A stretch of 64,000 nt of DNA, taken from assembly GCA_963798855.1 (NCBI GenBank), contig CAWCUU010000003.1, positions 744,001-808,000 of the forward strand, given 5' to 3'. Below the pieces are notes generated by a model, which saw nothing but the letters and a program-made list of their open reading frames with translations, did no database searches and was not told where the DNA came from. This DNA comes from CAWCUU01 sp963798855 (lineage in GTDB: Bacteria; Gemmatimonadota; Gemmatimonadetes; Longimicrobiales; RSA9). Each line of letters opens with the position of its first letter. Within the stretch, counting starts at the first letter, position 1. Position numbers and translations under genes: made by a program. Positions 1 to 7,487 of the stretch are shown here, in pieces.

Positions 1-2
1 AC

Positions 3-179
3 TTCGTCGCGGACGCGCCGCACGTCGTCGGCTTCGATCCGTTCGCCCGGCTGGTGGACTGGCTCGTGCGCGTGGCGGAGGATGGCGACGTCGCCCACTC
101 CAAGGAGCCGGCCGCGGATCCCCGCGACGCGGCCGTCGATGATTCCTCCACCACGGCGGTCGCCGCGGAGGTGGCCTGA
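3..179 (+). CDS. C-terminal end of an unidentified protein (partial)
   Basis: Open reading frame entering from the left edge and ending at TGA 177-179, which shares its last base with the ATG of the next gene (TGATG), so the two are probably translationally coupled. About 58 residues are visible. The first part (FVADAPHVVGFDPFARLVDW) looks like folded protein; the last 25 residues are a disordered tail rich in Asp, Ala, Ser and Thr. I do not recognise the family. Coupling to a flavin-dependent monooxygenase would suit a flavin reductase or another organosulfur gene, but nothing visible proves this. Confidence 0.6.
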   Translation, partial: FVADAPHVVGFDPFARLVDWLVRVAEDGDVAHSKEPAADPRDAAVDDSSTTAVAAEVA

Positions 180-1216
180 TGCGATTCGGGTTCTGGCTCC
201 CGGTCTTCGGCGGCTGGCTGCGCAACGTCAATGACGAGGGGATGGAGGCCTCCTGGGACTACGTCTCCCGCCTCGCCCGCCGCAGCGAGCGGCTCGGCTT
301 CGACGTCACCCTCATCGCCGAGCTCAACCTGAACGACATCAAGGGCGACGACGCGCCCTCGCTCGAGGCGTGGAGCACCGCCGCCGCGCTCGCCTCCGTC
401 ACCGAGCGGCTCGAGCTGATGGTCGCCGTGCGCCCTACCTTCCACGAGCCGGCACCGCTCGCCAAGCAGGCCGCCAACATCGACCACATCAGCGGAGGCC
501 GCCTGTCCATCAACGTCGTCTCCGCCTGGTGGGAGACGGAGGCGCGACGCTACGGCGTCCGCTTCGACCGCCACGACGAGCGCTACGCCCGCACCGCCGA
601 GTGGCTGCACGTCGTCGACGGCGTCTGGCGCGAGCCCGTCTTCACCTTCCACGGCGACCATTACGCCGTCGAGGAAGCGATCCTCGAGCCGAAGCCCGTG
701 CGCCGACCCCGGCCCACGATCTGGGCCGGCGGCGAGTCGCCCGCCGCGCGCGCCGTCATCTCCGCACGCTGTGACGGATGGCTCACGCACGGCGACCCGC
801 CCGACGCGATCGCGCCGCGACTCGCCGACATGCGTCAGCGCCGCGAGCGGCTCAGCCTCGAGCCGCTCCGCTTCGGGGTTGCCGGCTACGTCGTCTGCCG
901 CCCGACCCAAGCGGCGGCGCGCGCGGAGGTCGCGCGCATCACCGACGTGCGCCAGAGCGCGCGCGGCTACGCGAACTACCGCGACTGGATCGGCAACACG
1001 AGACTCGACGCGCACGTCAGCCTCGAGGACTACTCCGTCTCCAATCGTGGCCTTCGCACCGGCCTCATCGGCACGCCGGAGCAGGTCGCCGAGCGCATCG
1101 CCGAGCTGGAGGGGATCGGAGTCGATCTGCTGCTGCTCCAGTTCAGCCCGCAGCTCGAGGAGATGGAGCGCTTCGCGCAGGAGATCATGCCGCTCGTCGG
1201 CGCCCCGGTCGCTTGA
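179..1216 (+). CDS. LLM-class FMN-dependent monooxygenase, dimethyl-sulfone monooxygenase (SfnG)-like
   Basis: 345-residue luciferase-like flavin monooxygenase. The N-terminus (FGFWLPVFGGWLRN) and the stretches LIAELNLNDIKG, TAAALASVTERLELMVAVRP, KQAANIDHISGGRLSINVV and PKPVRRPRPTIWAGGES closely follow the SfnG/bacterial luciferase family, which uses FMNH2 and O2 to cleave C-S bonds (dimethyl sulfone to methanesulfinate in SfnG). A cytosolic TIM-barrel enzyme of this type needs a separate flavin reductase; none is seen unless the preceding partial gene is one. The start overlaps the upstream stop by one base. Sulfonate monooxygenases (SsuD) are the alternative; the strong N-terminal likeness favours SfnG, though the substrate is inferred. 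Confidence 0.85.
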   Translation: MRFGFWLPVFGGWLRNVNDEGMEASWDYVSRLARRSERLGFDVTLIAELNLNDIKGDDAPSLEAWSTAAALASVTERLELMVAVRPTFHEPAPLAKQAANIDHISGGRLSINVVSAWWETEARRYGVRFDRHDERYARTAEWLHVVDGVWREPVFTFHGDHYAVEEAILEPKPVRRPRPTIWAGGESPAARAVISARCDGWLTHGDPPDAIAPRLADMRQRRERLSLEPLRFGVAGYVVCRPTQAAARAEVARITDVRQSARGYANYRDWIGNTRLDAHVSLEDYSVSNRGLRTGLIGTPEQVAERIAELEGIGVDLLLLQFSPQLEEMERFAQEIMPLVGAPVA

Positions 1217-1219
1217 GGC

Positions 1220-1262
1220 GCGGACTGCAGGCGCTGACGACGAGGCGCTCACGGCGAGGCGT
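1220..1262. repeat. Inverted copies of the downstream 28-bp repeat
   Basis: Just after the monooxygenase stop, blocks such as GAGGCGCT and CGGCGAGGCG are reverse complements of AGCGCCTC and CGCCTCGCCG, which build the array at 1323-1434. Transcript from the plus-strand gene could therefore fold into long imperfect hairpins across this convergent junction. Confidence 0.6.
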
Positions 1263-1322
1263 CGGATGAAGGCGGGCGTTGCCCTAAGAGACCAGGAACG
1301 CCTCGGTTGTACGCCTCGCCTT

Positions 1323-1434
1323 AGCGCCTCGCCGTCAGCGCCTCGGGTATAGCGCCTCGCCGTCAGCGCCTCGGTCCTAGCGCCTCGCCGTCAGCGCCTC
1401 GGGTATAGCGCCTCGCCGTCAGCGCCTCGGTCCT
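1323..1434. repeat. Four-copy 28-bp tandem array with alternating variable tetranucleotide
   Basis: Units at 1323, 1351, 1379 and 1407 share a 24-bp core beginning AGCGCCTCGCCGTCAGCGCC and end alternately in GTAT or TCCT (GTAT, TCCT, GTAT, TCCT). The alternation implies duplication of a 56-bp double unit. The array fills the space between two convergent genes and stops a few bases short of the stop codon of the minus-strand permease at 1441. There are no unique spacers, so it is not CRISPR. Confidence 0.9.
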
Positions 1435-1440
1435 AGCGCC

Positions 1441-3852
1441 TCACTCCTCGGCAAGCGCCGTCCGCGGCTCCAGTCGCGTGGCCTGCCGCGCGGGCAGCCA
1501 GTTCGCGAGCAGGGCGGCGGCGCCGAGCGCGACGGCGGTGCCGGCGAGGACGAGCGGGTTGACCGCGCGGGTGTCGAAGAGCAGTCCGGCGAGCAGCCGG
1601 CCGGCGAGAAGCGCTCCGCCGAGACCCAGCACCAGCCCGATGCCGACGACGGCCATTCCCTGCCCGAGCACGAGCCGCTGGATCTGATCGGGCCGAGCGC
1701 CGATCGCGCTGCGGATCGCGATCTCGCGACGCCTGCCGCGGACGATGAACGCCATGACGCCGTAGAGGCCGACGACGGCGAGGAGCAGCGAGAGCCCGCC
1801 GAAGAGGCCGAGCAGGAAGGAGGTGAGGCGGGCGAGCGCCGTCTGGCTCGCGAGCGTCTTCGCCAGCGGCTCGACCTGGTAGACCGGGATGGAGGGGTCC
1901 AGCCGGGCGACGACCCGGCGCAGCTCCGCCGTAAGCGCGGCCGGGTCGCCGGCGCCGCGCAGCAGGATGTCGAACGAGCGCGGGGTGACCTGCACGACCG
2001 AGAAGTACAGGTCCGGATCGTCCGAGGGGTCCATCAGACTGGTCGTCAGGTCGCGGTAGTGCACGTCGCCTGCGATGCCGATGACGGTCGCGTAGTCGTC
2101 GCCGAGGCGGACCCGCTTTCCGATCGCATCCTGCCCGGGCCAGATCCGCCTGGCGAAGGCGTCGCTGACGACGGTGACGCCGGGGCCGTCGGGGCGATCG
2201 CTCGAGTCGAAGCCCCGGCCGCGCAGCAGCGGGATGCCCAGCGTGCGGAAGTAGCCATCCGACACCCTGTGGAGATAGAAGCGGATCCGCTCGTCGGGCT
2301 CGCCTTCGCGGGTGAGGAGCGATGCGCTGAAGCCGCCGCGCAGCGGAGCATCGGAGACGATGGCGACGTCGCGTACCCCCGGCGCCGCGTGCAGCTGCCC
2401 GCGCAGCGTCGTGATGAAGGTCCGGCGTGTTTCCGGATCGTAGCGGTCCCCGGTCAGGCTTACGCTCGCCGCCAGCACGCCTTCGGGGTGGAAGCCGGGA
2501 TCGATCGCGAGCTGGCTGCGGAAGCTGCGCAGCGCGAGTCCCGCAGCGACGAGCAGCACGAGCGCGACGGCGACCTCGCCGCCGACCAGCACCTGCTGCA
2601 GGGACAGGCGTCCCGCGCGCCAGCCGGAGCCCGACGAGCGGGAGCCCTTCAGCGCGCCGGCGGGGTCGCGATCGGAGCGCATGGCGGCGACCAGCCCGAC
2701 CACGCCGCCGGCGAGCAGCGACAGCAGCACCGCGAAGCCGACCAGCAGCGGCGACATCCGCACCTGCACGTATTGCGGCAGCGCTCCCGCCGGGATGAGC
2801 GGCAGCAGCAGCCCGAGCCCGACCCACGCGACCAGGACGCCGAGTGCACCGCCCACGATGGAGAGGGCGAGGCTCTCCGTCACCAGCTGCCGGGCGACCC
2901 GGCCACGTCCCGCGCCGAGCGCGTGTCGCAGCGACAGCTCGCGCTGACGATCGCTGGTGCGGACCACCTGCAGGTTCGCGACGTTCGCGCAGGCGATCAG
3001 CAGCAGCAGCCCCACCCCGCTCAGCAGCACGAACAGCAGCGACCTCGCCGAATCGAGGTAGAAGGTCTTGATCGCGATCAGCTGCGCGCCACGCTCCCGG
3101 TTCGTCTCGGGGTACAGCTCCGCGAGCCGGCCGGCCGCGGCGTCCAGGTCCGCCTGTGCCGTCTGCGGCGAGACGCCGGGCTTCAGCCGCCCGACCGCGC
3201 CGAGCCAGCGGGAGCCGCGCGACTGCAGCGAGCTCTCGGTCATGAACGGCCCGAGCGGCGCCCAGACGTCCACGCCGAAGGAGAGCCCCTTGAAGCGCGG
3301 CGGCATGACGCCGGCGATCGTGAACGGCCGGTCGTCGAGCCGGATCGTGCGGCCGACGACTCCCGGATCGCCGCCGAACTGGCTGCGCCAGAGGTCGTCG
3401 CTGATCAGCGCGGCGCCGACCGCGCCCGGGCGGTCGTCCTCGGGCGCGAGCGTCCTGCCGATCGCGGGTGCGACGCCGAGCATCCGGAAGAAGCCCGGCG
3501 CCACCAGCTCCGCGTCCAGCTGCCGCGCCTCGCCGACGCCGCTGAGGTTCACCGTCGTCTGGTCGTACAGGGACAGCGTCTCGAACGAGCTGGTCAGCCG
3601 TCTCCAGTCCGCGATCTCGATCGGTGACGCGCCCCGCACGTCGCGCTCCGGACCGGCCACGCCCCACACCATCTTCAGCCGATCCGGCTCCCGGAACGGC
3701 AGCGGCCGCAACAGCGCGGCCTCCGCGACGGCGAAGATCGCCGTGGCCGCGCCGATCCCCAGCGCCAGCGTCCCGACGGCGGCGGCGGAGAATCCCGGCT
3801 GCCGCCTGAGCGAGCGGAGTCCGATACGCAGGTCGTGGAACACCGAGCCCAT
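1441..3852 (-). CDS. ADOP-type ABC transporter permease (MacB/FtsX family)
   Basis: 803-residue inner-membrane protein of the duplicated-permease type (ADOP, typical of Acidobacteria and Gemmatimonadota). The N-terminus (FHDLRIGLRSLRRQPGFS) is the family signature, followed by the first transmembrane helix (ALGIGAATAIFAVAEAALL), a MacB-like periplasmic domain, an FtsX domain, then a second periplasmic and FtsX half ending near GRRREIAIRSAIGARPDQI. No ATPase gene is adjacent, so the transported substrate (lipoproteins, peptides and macrolides are known for relatives) cannot be given. ATG 3852 was preferred over an in-frame ATG nine codons upstream because GGGAGG lies 6 bases before it. The gene converges on the monooxygenase across the 28-bp repeats. 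Confidence 0.88.
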   Translation of the reverse strand: MGSVFHDLRIGLRSLRRQPGFSAAAVGTLALGIGAATAIFAVAEAALLRPLPFREPDRLKMVWGVAGPERDVRGASPIEIADWRRLTSSFETLSLYDQTTVNLSGVGEARQLDAELVAPGFFRMLGVAPAIGRTLAPEDDRPGAVGAALISDDLWRSQFGGDPGVVGRTIRLDDRPFTIAGVMPPRFKGLSFGVDVWAPLGPFMTESSLQSRGSRWLGAVGRLKPGVSPQTAQADLDAAAGRLAELYPETNRERGAQLIAIKTFYLDSARSLLFVLLSGVGLLLLIACANVANLQVVRTSDRQRELSLRHALGAGRGRVARQLVTESLALSIVGGALGVLVAWVGLGLLLPLIPAGALPQYVQVRMSPLLVGFAVLLSLLAGGVVGLVAAMRSDRDPAGALKGSRSSGSGWRAGRLSLQQVLVGGEVAVALVLLVAAGLALRSFRSQLAIDPGFHPEGVLAASVSLTGDRYDPETRRTFITTLRGQLHAAPGVRDVAIVSDAPLRGGFSASLLTREGEPDERIRFYLHRVSDGYFRTLGIPLLRGRGFDSSDRPDGPGVTVVSDAFARRIWPGQDAIGKRVRLGDDYATVIGIAGDVHYRDLTTSLMDPSDDPDLYFSVVQVTPRSFDILLRGAGDPAALTAELRRVVARLDPSIPVYQVEPLAKTLASQTALARLTSFLLGLFGGLSLLLAVVGLYGVMAFIVRGRRREIAIRSAIGARPDQIQRLVLGQGMAVVGIGLVLGLGGALLAGRLLAGLLFDTRAVNPLVLAGTAVALGAAALLANWLPARQATRLEPRTALAEE

Positions 3853-4158
3853 CGTCGCCTCCCGGGTGGATCGCAGCACTGGCAGGTCGGTCCACGGCTT
3901 GCCGGGCAGCGTCCGTGCCGAAGCCGTCCCATTTGGCGCAAGCTGTTCGACGACAGCGAATTACCCGATGCAGCGCGCCGCCCGGCCAGAGGCCCCCAGT
4001 CCCACGGCCGGGACGTCGGTGTCCGTGTGCGGACTGCCGCGGACCCCTTCGGAGCCGTCGGCGCCCGCGGCCCGTAGGCGTCAGGGGCGAGCGAGCGCGG
4101 TGCGTTCGCCGCACGATTTCTGCGCGCACGGCACCCAGCCCGGAAAAGGAGCAGGCAC
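3853..4158. other. Divergent intergenic region, promoters not resolved
   Basis: 306 bp between the minus-strand permease and the plus-strand lipoprotein gene. It should hold both promoters, but no convincing -35/-10 pair, operator, riboswitch or coding sequence was seen. An AAAAGGAG Shine-Dalgarno at 4143-4150 serves the downstream GTG start. Confidence 0.5.
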
Positions 4159-5028
4159 GTGACGATTCCACTCGCAGCGCGCACGATGCCGGTCGCGGCG
4201 ACGCTTCTTCTCGCGACCGCGTGCAGTCCCGCGACCGACCGCGGCTCGGCGCGTGGCGCCGGCCGCGCCGACTCGGCTGCGGTCCAGGGTGATCGTGGCT
4301 CGACCGAGCTGCCCGCGGCGCTCGCCGACGGGATCCATCGCATCGACGCGCGCGTCGATTCGCTCGATGCGCTGCTGAAGCCGGTCGCCCTGTTGCGGCC
4401 GGACGAGGAGGCCGCGCTACGGCGGTATCTGAGCGCCGAGCACACGCGGAGCGCGCGCCGGCTCGGCGTCACGCCGGGTCGCTCGTCGCGGGAGCTCGAC
4501 AGCCTGGCCGTGTCCGGGGAGCTGGCCCGCCTGCCGGACAGCACGGGGCTGTTCGTGGTCCGGCGCCTCGACCATTCGCTGCCGCTGCTGACGCCGCGCG
4601 CCGCTGCCCTGCTCGGCGAGATCGCGACTCGCTTCCAGGCCCGGCTGGGCACGATGGGACTGCCACCGCTCCGCCTCGAGGTCACATCGGCGCTGCGCAG
4701 CGAGGCGGACCAGTCCGCGCTGCGCGGCTCGAACCCCAACGCCGCACGGGGCACCAGCGCGCACGAGTACGGCACCACGTTCGACATCGCCTACAGCGCG
4801 TTCGCGGCCCCCGCCCGACCCGTCGTGGCCGTCGAGGCGCGCGACGGGCCGGAGGTCGCCCGCTTCCTGGACCGCTACGCGGCCGTCGCGGCCGACGCGC
4901 TCGGGGGGCGTCGCTCCTACGAGCTCGAGGCGATCCTGGGCCGTCTGCTGCGCACGATGCAGGACGAGGGGAAGGTGATGGTCACTCGCGAGACCCTCGA
5001 GCCCGTCTTCCACCTGACCGTCCGGTGA
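4159..5028 (+). CDS. Lipoprotein with LAS/M15-like peptidase domain (DUF5715-like)
   Basis: 289 residues, GTG start with AAAAGGAG upstream. Residues 1-22 form a lipoprotein signal (LLLATAC, lipidated Cys22), so it is probably anchored to the outer or inner membrane facing the periplasm. The C-terminal half carries S200-A-H202-E-Y-G205-T-T-F-D209, matching the SxHxxGxxxD zinc motif of LAS (VanY/M15) peptidases, and a histidine four residues from the C-terminus (FHL) that could be the third zinc ligand. Such enzymes cut peptidoglycan stem peptides. The motif-based fold call is reasonable; substrate and activity are inferred. The next gene encodes another lipoprotein with a wall-hydrolase-like domain, 100 bp downstream, suggesting a joint envelope role. 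Confidence 0.72.
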   Translation: MTIPLAARTMPVAATLLLATACSPATDRGSARGAGRADSAAVQGDRGSTELPAALADGIHRIDARVDSLDALLKPVALLRPDEEAALRRYLSAEHTRSARRLGVTPGRSSRELDSLAVSGELARLPDSTGLFVVRRLDHSLPLLTPRAAALLGEIATRFQARLGTMGLPPLRLEVTSALRSEADQSALRGSNPNAARGTSAHEYGTTFDIAYSAFAAPARPVVAVEARDGPEVARFLDRYAAVAADALGGRRSYELEAILGRLLRTMQDEGKVMVTRETLEPVFHLTVR

Positions 5029-5127
5029 GCGCCGCCACCTGCTCCCGGACGCCAACGGGAACGTTCGATGCATGGGTGCCCGCCCGCACGGCAACGAGAA
5101 GCGGACGGCTCGACAGGAGGAGCGGCG

Positions 5128-6174
5128 ATGGCGAGGCGGAGGGACGGCGTGGCGGCGCGGCGGATGGCGCCGCGCGCGGCGCGGTGTGTGGCGGCGCGGG
5201 TGGCACCGCGGCGGGTGGCGCCGCGGCGGATGGCGGTCGGGCTCGTCGTCCCGGCGCTGGTCGCGGCCTGCGCCACCGGCCGGCCGGGCCCCCCCGGCGC
5301 GCCGGGCACCCCGGGTCCGGAGGGTGCCCCGCAGGTGCCCGGCGTTCCGGAACGGGCGAGGCCGGGAGGCGCCTCTCCAGGCTTCGACACGCGCAGCTTC
5401 CCCGGCGACAGCGCGATGGCCACCTGGAAGGCGAGCTCGCCGTACGAGTGGGTCGGCTACTATCTGCCCGCCCCGTGCTATACCGGCTCGAGCTGGGTCG
5501 GCCGCAGGGCCGCGCTCGAGGCGGCGAAGTGGGGCCTCGCCGTCGTCTTCATCGGCGAACAGGACTGGAGCGCGGCCACTGGGGCGCGGGCGTCAGCCGC
5601 AGACACCGCGGTGGTGCCGGCCGATACGGCCGCGACGCCGACGGACACTGCCAGGTCGGCCGCCGCTGGCGCGGCGGTCGCGGCCCCGCCGCCGGCCGCC
5701 GGTCCCCAGTGCACCCGCGCGAACCTCTCTGCCGAACGCGGGGCCGCGGACGCGACGCGCGCCGACAGCACCGCCGCCGCCGAGGGGTTCCAGCCGGGGA
5801 CCACGATCTTCCTCGACGTCGAGAGGGTGGACAGCGTCTCGGCGCCCCTCGCCGCCTACGTCCGCGGCTGGATCGCGGGGCTCCTCGCTCGAGGCCGGTT
5901 CACGCCAGGCATCTACGCGCACGCCCTGAACGCCGACACGCTCCGATCCATCCAGCTGGCGGCCCTCCCGCGGCACTCCAACGCCGACGAGGCGCCGTTC
6001 TGGGTGGCACGGCCCGAGGCGTTCACGATCGACTTCGGCCCCCGGCAGTCCGGCTTCGAATACGCCACCGTGTGGCAGGGTGCGGTCGACCGTTTCGAGA
6101 CGTGGGGCGGCGTCACCCTGCGCGTCGACGTCAACGTCGCTGCGACCCCCGCTCCGTCGGCACCGCCGAAATGA
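5128..6174 (+). CDS. Lipoprotein with glycoside-hydrolase-like (DUF1906-type) domain
   Basis: 348 residues from ATG 5128, chosen because AGGAGGAG ends 5 bases upstream; an in-frame ATG at 5068 lacks such a site. The N-terminus is odd: about 34 Arg/Ala-rich residues precede the hydrophobic segment MAVGLVVPALVAAC (lipidated Cys48). A short collagen-like Gly-X-Y stretch follows (GPPGAPGTPGPEGAP, about residues 54-68). The rest resembles DUF1906/Rv2525c-like TIM-barrel proteins related to GH25 lysozymes (WVGYYLPAPCYTG, TIFLDVE, FTPGIYAHAL), with an Ala/Thr/Asp-rich insertion near residues 150-200. Cell-wall binding or hydrolysis is inferred. DNA of the Arg-rich leader is internally repetitive. 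It follows the peptidase-like lipoprotein gene, probably in one transcript. Confidence 0.68.
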   Translation: MARRRDGVAARRMAPRAARCVAARVAPRRVAPRRMAVGLVVPALVAACATGRPGPPGAPGTPGPEGAPQVPGVPERARPGGASPGFDTRSFPGDSAMATWKASSPYEWVGYYLPAPCYTGSSWVGRRAALEAAKWGLAVVFIGEQDWSAATGARASAADTAVVPADTAATPTDTARSAAAGAAVAAPPPAAGPQCTRANLSAERGAADATRADSTAAAEGFQPGTTIFLDVERVDSVSAPLAAYVRGWIAGLLARGRFTPGIYAHALNADTLRSIQLAALPRHSNADEAPFWVARPEAFTIDFGPRQSGFEYATVWQGAVDRFETWGGVTLRVDVNVAATPAPSAPPK

Positions 6175-6216
6175 GTCCCGTTAACTACGTTTGCGACAAT
6201 GTCTTAGGGCACACAA

Positions 6217-6228
6217 ATTGCGCGCAAT
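6217..6228. promoter_or_regulatory. 12-bp perfect palindrome upstream of the response regulator gene
   Basis: ATTGCGCGCAAT lies 57 bp before the response regulator start, in a relatively AT-rich stretch that also contains TTGCGACAAT. It could be an operator for a dimeric regulator. No matching site was found elsewhere, so the assignment is speculative. Confidence 0.3.
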
Positions 6229-6285
6229 CCCGGCCCGGGAGGACGAACGGGGTCGTTCCACCAAAGGGCTGGGGGAGTTGCAGGA

Positions 6286-6939
6286 ATGACCACGAGAAGG
6301 TTTGACGCAGGACCTGGCGAGATGGGGAGGCGGTCGGCCGCGGCAGGAGGCGATGAGCGCGGGGGAGCGGAGCGCCCGCTGGTGCTCGTGATCGAGGACA
6401 ACGAGCACGACTGGGAAATCTACGGCAAGGTACTCTGGTACAACGGGTTCGACGTCCTCCTCGCACGAACGGGCGAGGAGGGGCTCGCGCTGATCGAAGG
6501 CCGTCGTCCGGGGCTGGTTCTGCTGGATCTCGTGCTGCCGGGCATGAGCGGAATCGAAGTCTCACGCCATCTACGTGCGAATCCGGAGACCGCGACGATC
6601 CCGGTCGTCGTGCTGAGCGCGCAGCGGGCGATCGAGCACAGCAGGGAGGCGGCCGAGATGGATTGTGTGCGGTATCTGGAGAAGCCGATCTCGCCCCTGA
6701 CGGTTCTGCACGTGGCGGAGGAGGTACTCGGTCGTCCGCCGCTGCCGGGCAACGATCCGGATGCGGCGGGGCCTCCGGACGAGGACGACCCGCCGGCTGA
6801 TCACGGGTCGGCGCCGCGACGCCGCTCGTTCGGGGAGGGCCGCGATGCGCCTCTCACGGCGAAGCCGTGGGCGGCGAGCCCGCTTCCGCGGGGCGGCGGA
6901 TCAATGGGCGATGGGCCGGGAAGGCGCGGTCGGAGCTGA
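6286..6939 (+). CDS. Single-domain response regulator (CheY-like receiver)
   Basis: 217 residues. The receiver domain spans about 31-152 and has a complete phosphorylation pocket: E37/D38, phospho-acceptor D81 (LLDLVLPG), S111 (VVVLSAQ) and K133 (EKPIS). No output domain follows; instead there are about 65 low-complexity Asp/Pro/Gly/Arg residues, and the first 30 residues are also non-conserved. It presumably acts by protein-protein contact or as a phosphate shuttle. No histidine kinase is adjacent. ATG 6286 follows GGGGGAG. The gene ends 6 bp from the convergent start of the minus-strand operon's last gene. Confidence 0.85.
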   Translation: MTTRRFDAGPGEMGRRSAAAGGDERGGAERPLVLVIEDNEHDWEIYGKVLWYNGFDVLLARTGEEGLALIEGRRPGLVLLDLVLPGMSGIEVSRHLRANPETATIPVVVLSAQRAIEHSREAAEMDCVRYLEKPISPLTVLHVAEEVLGRPPLPGNDPDAAGPPDEDDPPADHGSAPRRRSFGEGRDAPLTAKPWAASPLPRGGGSMGDGPGRRGRS

Positions 6940-6945
6940 AGCGCC

Positions 6946-7449
6946 TTACGGCGTCGAGGTGGAGACGAGGGGCGGCCGGACGTAGTCATCCCACCGACCA
7001 CGGCCCCTCCCCCGCCGCGATGCCTTCCACGCCCCGATGCCGCCGATCAGGGCGAACAGCGTGCACAGCCCCGCCTTCACGAGCGCAAGGACGCTCGCGC
7101 CGATGAGGTTCTCGCGCGCGCTCTGCTGCACCTGTCCGGTGACCTGCGCGGCGTCCAGCACGAAGAGGGCGCTGCCGACAATCACGAGAAGCGCGATCAC
7201 GACCGAGACGACGCCGAGGGTGCGCAGCGTACGGCGGTGTCCGCGGACCAGAGCGATCCCCATGGCGAGCCCGAGCCCGAGCATGGTGGTCACGAGGGCC
7301 CGGCCGTACAGGCCGAGGGCGCCGAAGCGCCAGGCGACCCCCTCGGGGTGAGCCGGCAGGATGGACAGCGTCGCATCGCCGAGCGATGCGACGACAAGAA
7401 TGAACGCCAGCAGGTATCCCGCCGAGACGAGCGCGCGATTCGCTCTCAC
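6946..7449 (-). CDS. Four-helix membrane protein, last gene of the MoxR/VWA operon
   Basis: 167 residues from a GTG start preceded by GGAGACAAG. Four hydrophobic segments are visible: about 8-32 (SAGYLLAFILVVASLGD), 46-66 (LYGRALVTTMLGLGLAMGIAL), 77-97 (LGVVSVVIALLVIVGSALFVL) and 115-140 (VLALVKAGLCTLFALIGGIGAW), followed by an Arg-rich cytoplasmic tail. I do not recognise a family. It lies 38 bp after the DUF4175 gene on the same strand and is probably cotranscribed. The coding pattern is good, but function is unknown. Confidence 0.65.
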   Translation of the reverse strand: MRANRALVSAGYLLAFILVVASLGDATLSILPAHPEGVAWRFGALGLYGRALVTTMLGLGLAMGIALVRGHRRTLRTLGVVSVVIALLVIVGSALFVLDAAQVTGQVQQSARENLIGASVLALVKAGLCTLFALIGGIGAWKASRRGRGRGRWDDYVRPPLVSTSTP

Positions 7450-7487
7450 CTTGTCTCCGTCATCGTCGTCGTGGTGGCCGGTGCTCG

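Noticed and set aside
2059..3627. Long plus-strand open frame opposite the ADOP permease
   Set aside because: Antisense shadow of a GC-rich gene: Arg/Gln/His-rich composition, no ribosome site, no domain.
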